Source of the DNA: Pseudenterobacter timonensis | Lineage (GTDB): Bacteria > Pseudomonadota > Gammaproteobacteria > Enterobacterales > Enterobacteriaceae | Direction: 5' to 3' | NCBI RefSeq assembly: GCF_900021175.1 | Contig: NZ_FCOP01000010.1 | Location: 506,940-570,939, forward strand | Length of the DNA: 64,000 bases | In this document: positions 63,549-64,000 of the stretch, in pieces | Layout of the letters: each line of letters begins with the position of its first letter | Position numbering within the stretch: position 1 is the first letter of the stretch | The notes under the pieces: model-generated | What the model was told of the DNA's origin: nothing | What the model saw: only the letters and a program-made list of their open reading frames with translations | Databases searched by the model: none | Made by a program: the position numbers and the translations under genes

Positions 63549-63872
63549 TTATTTCAGAAAATCTTCCCGCACCGGCGTAAAGGTATCCAGCAGGGTGCCG
63601 GGCTTGAGGCAGACGCAGCCGTGCATAACGCCAGGCTTTTTATAGAGCGTATCGCCTTTGGTCACGATATGTTTTTCCTCGCCGATGGTAAATTCAAACT
63701 CGCCCGAGAGCACGTAGGTCAGCTGTTCATGCGGGTGATTATGCAGCGGGCCGACCGCCCCCTCTTCAAAATTAACCTCGACGGCCATCATCTTGCCGTC
63801 ATGCGCCAGAATACGTCGCGTGACGCCGTTGCCCAGATCTTCAAGCGACGTCTCTTTGTGAAAAATAAACAT
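63549..63872 (-). CDS. kdgF: Cupin protein KdgF (uronate linearisation)
   Basis: Small single-domain cupin of 107 residues. KdgF proteins convert the cyclic unsaturated uronates released by lyases to the linear ketone form, feeding KduI. Cupin motif 1 HNHPHEQLTYVLSGEFE and motif 2 PGVMHG with metal-binding His and Glu are present. ATG at 63872 has AGGA seven bases before; a longer frame runs through the KdgR-like box and is rejected. Functional call relies on family pattern plus the pectin context. Confidence 0.85.
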   Translation of the reverse strand: MFIFHKETSLEDLGNGVTRRILAHDGKMMAVEVNFEEGAVGPLHNHPHEQLTYVLSGEFEFTIGEEKHIVTKGDTLYKKPGVMHGCVCLKPGTLLDTFTPVREDFLK

Positions 63873-63890
63873 GATAGCGTCCTGTTTTAT

Positions 63891-63910
63891 AGTGAAACAA
63901 TGTTTCATTT
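63891..63910 (-). promoter_or_regulatory. KdgR-like box before kdgF
   Basis: AGTGAAACAATGTTTCATTT, the best match in the window to the KdgR consensus (GAAAC-AAT-GTTTC core). It lies about 20 to 40 bases before the kdgF start. Confidence 0.88.
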
Positions 63911-64000
63911 AATTTATCGCAGCCCTGAATAAAAGAAAATGGCAGCGCAAATAAGTGGAAACAGGATCACAAGTTTGTTTCACTGGGGAAAACCATTAAG

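Overview
The window is chromosomal DNA of a gamma-proteobacterium of the family Enterobacteriaceae, probably Enterobacter-like. Nearly every protein is recognisable as an E. coli ortholog of the same or nearly the same length. The order speB-loiP-tktA-epd-pgk-fbaA-mscS-argO-yggE-argP-rpiA-serA-6S RNA-zapA-ygfB-pepP-ubiH-ubiI-gcvTHP-ygfF-bglA-yqfA-ygfZ-sdhE-fldB-xerD-dsbC-recJ-prfB-lysS is the E. coli 65-66 min core. The species cannot be fixed from the sequence alone.

Layout. (1) 1-898 is the right end of an IS481-family insertion sequence cut by the window edge. (2) 1127-39954 is conserved core: polyamine and central carbon metabolism (speB, tktA, epd, pgk, fbaA, rpiA), serine and glycine/one-carbon metabolism (serA, fau/ygfA, gcvTHP, ygfZ), ubiquinone hydroxylases, division and recombination (zapA, xerD, recJ), translation (prfB with its programmed +1 frameshift, lysS) and tRNA-Gly(CCC) at 40035. 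The only clear departure from the E. coli layout is an RpiR-type regulator beside bglA. (3) 40109-48638 is an accessory stretch directly after the tRNA: an unrecognised membrane protein, a decayed LysE/RhtB exporter gene, an ASCH-domain protein, a lone arsC, a lacI-lacZ-lacY locus without lacA, and yjdI-yjdJ. (4) 48676-64000 has a core skeleton (yqeG, yqeF, kduI, kduD, araE) with a pectin/oligogalacturonide catabolism island inserted on both sides of kduID-araE: a KdgM-type porin, oligogalacturonate lyase ogl, the togMNAB importer and kdgF, plus a displaced fepE chain-length regulator gene.

How it works together. Oligogalacturonides would cross the outer membrane by the KdgM porin and the inner membrane by TogMNAB. 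Ogl would cleave them, KdgF and KduI would convert the unsaturated uronate, and KduD would reduce it towards 2-keto-3-deoxygluconate. KdgR-box-like palindromes lie in front of kdgM, ogl, kduI, togM and kdgF, so the set reads as one KdgR regulon. The kdgR gene and any pectate lyase are not in the window.

The lac locus keeps the E. coli control architecture to the base pair: CRP site, TTTACA/TATGTT promoter, O1, and O2 401 bp downstream inside lacZ. It lacks a recognisable O3. Other readable control sites are Cra and CRP sites before epd, a PurR box before gcvT, and CRP plus AraC I1/I2-like sites before araE. At least nine intergenic gaps carry REP/BIME palindromes, one of them inside the gcv operon. 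I found no CRISPR array, no prophage and no clearly novel multi-gene system; the most interesting parts are the KdgR island, the conserved lac control region and the tRNA-adjacent accessory block.
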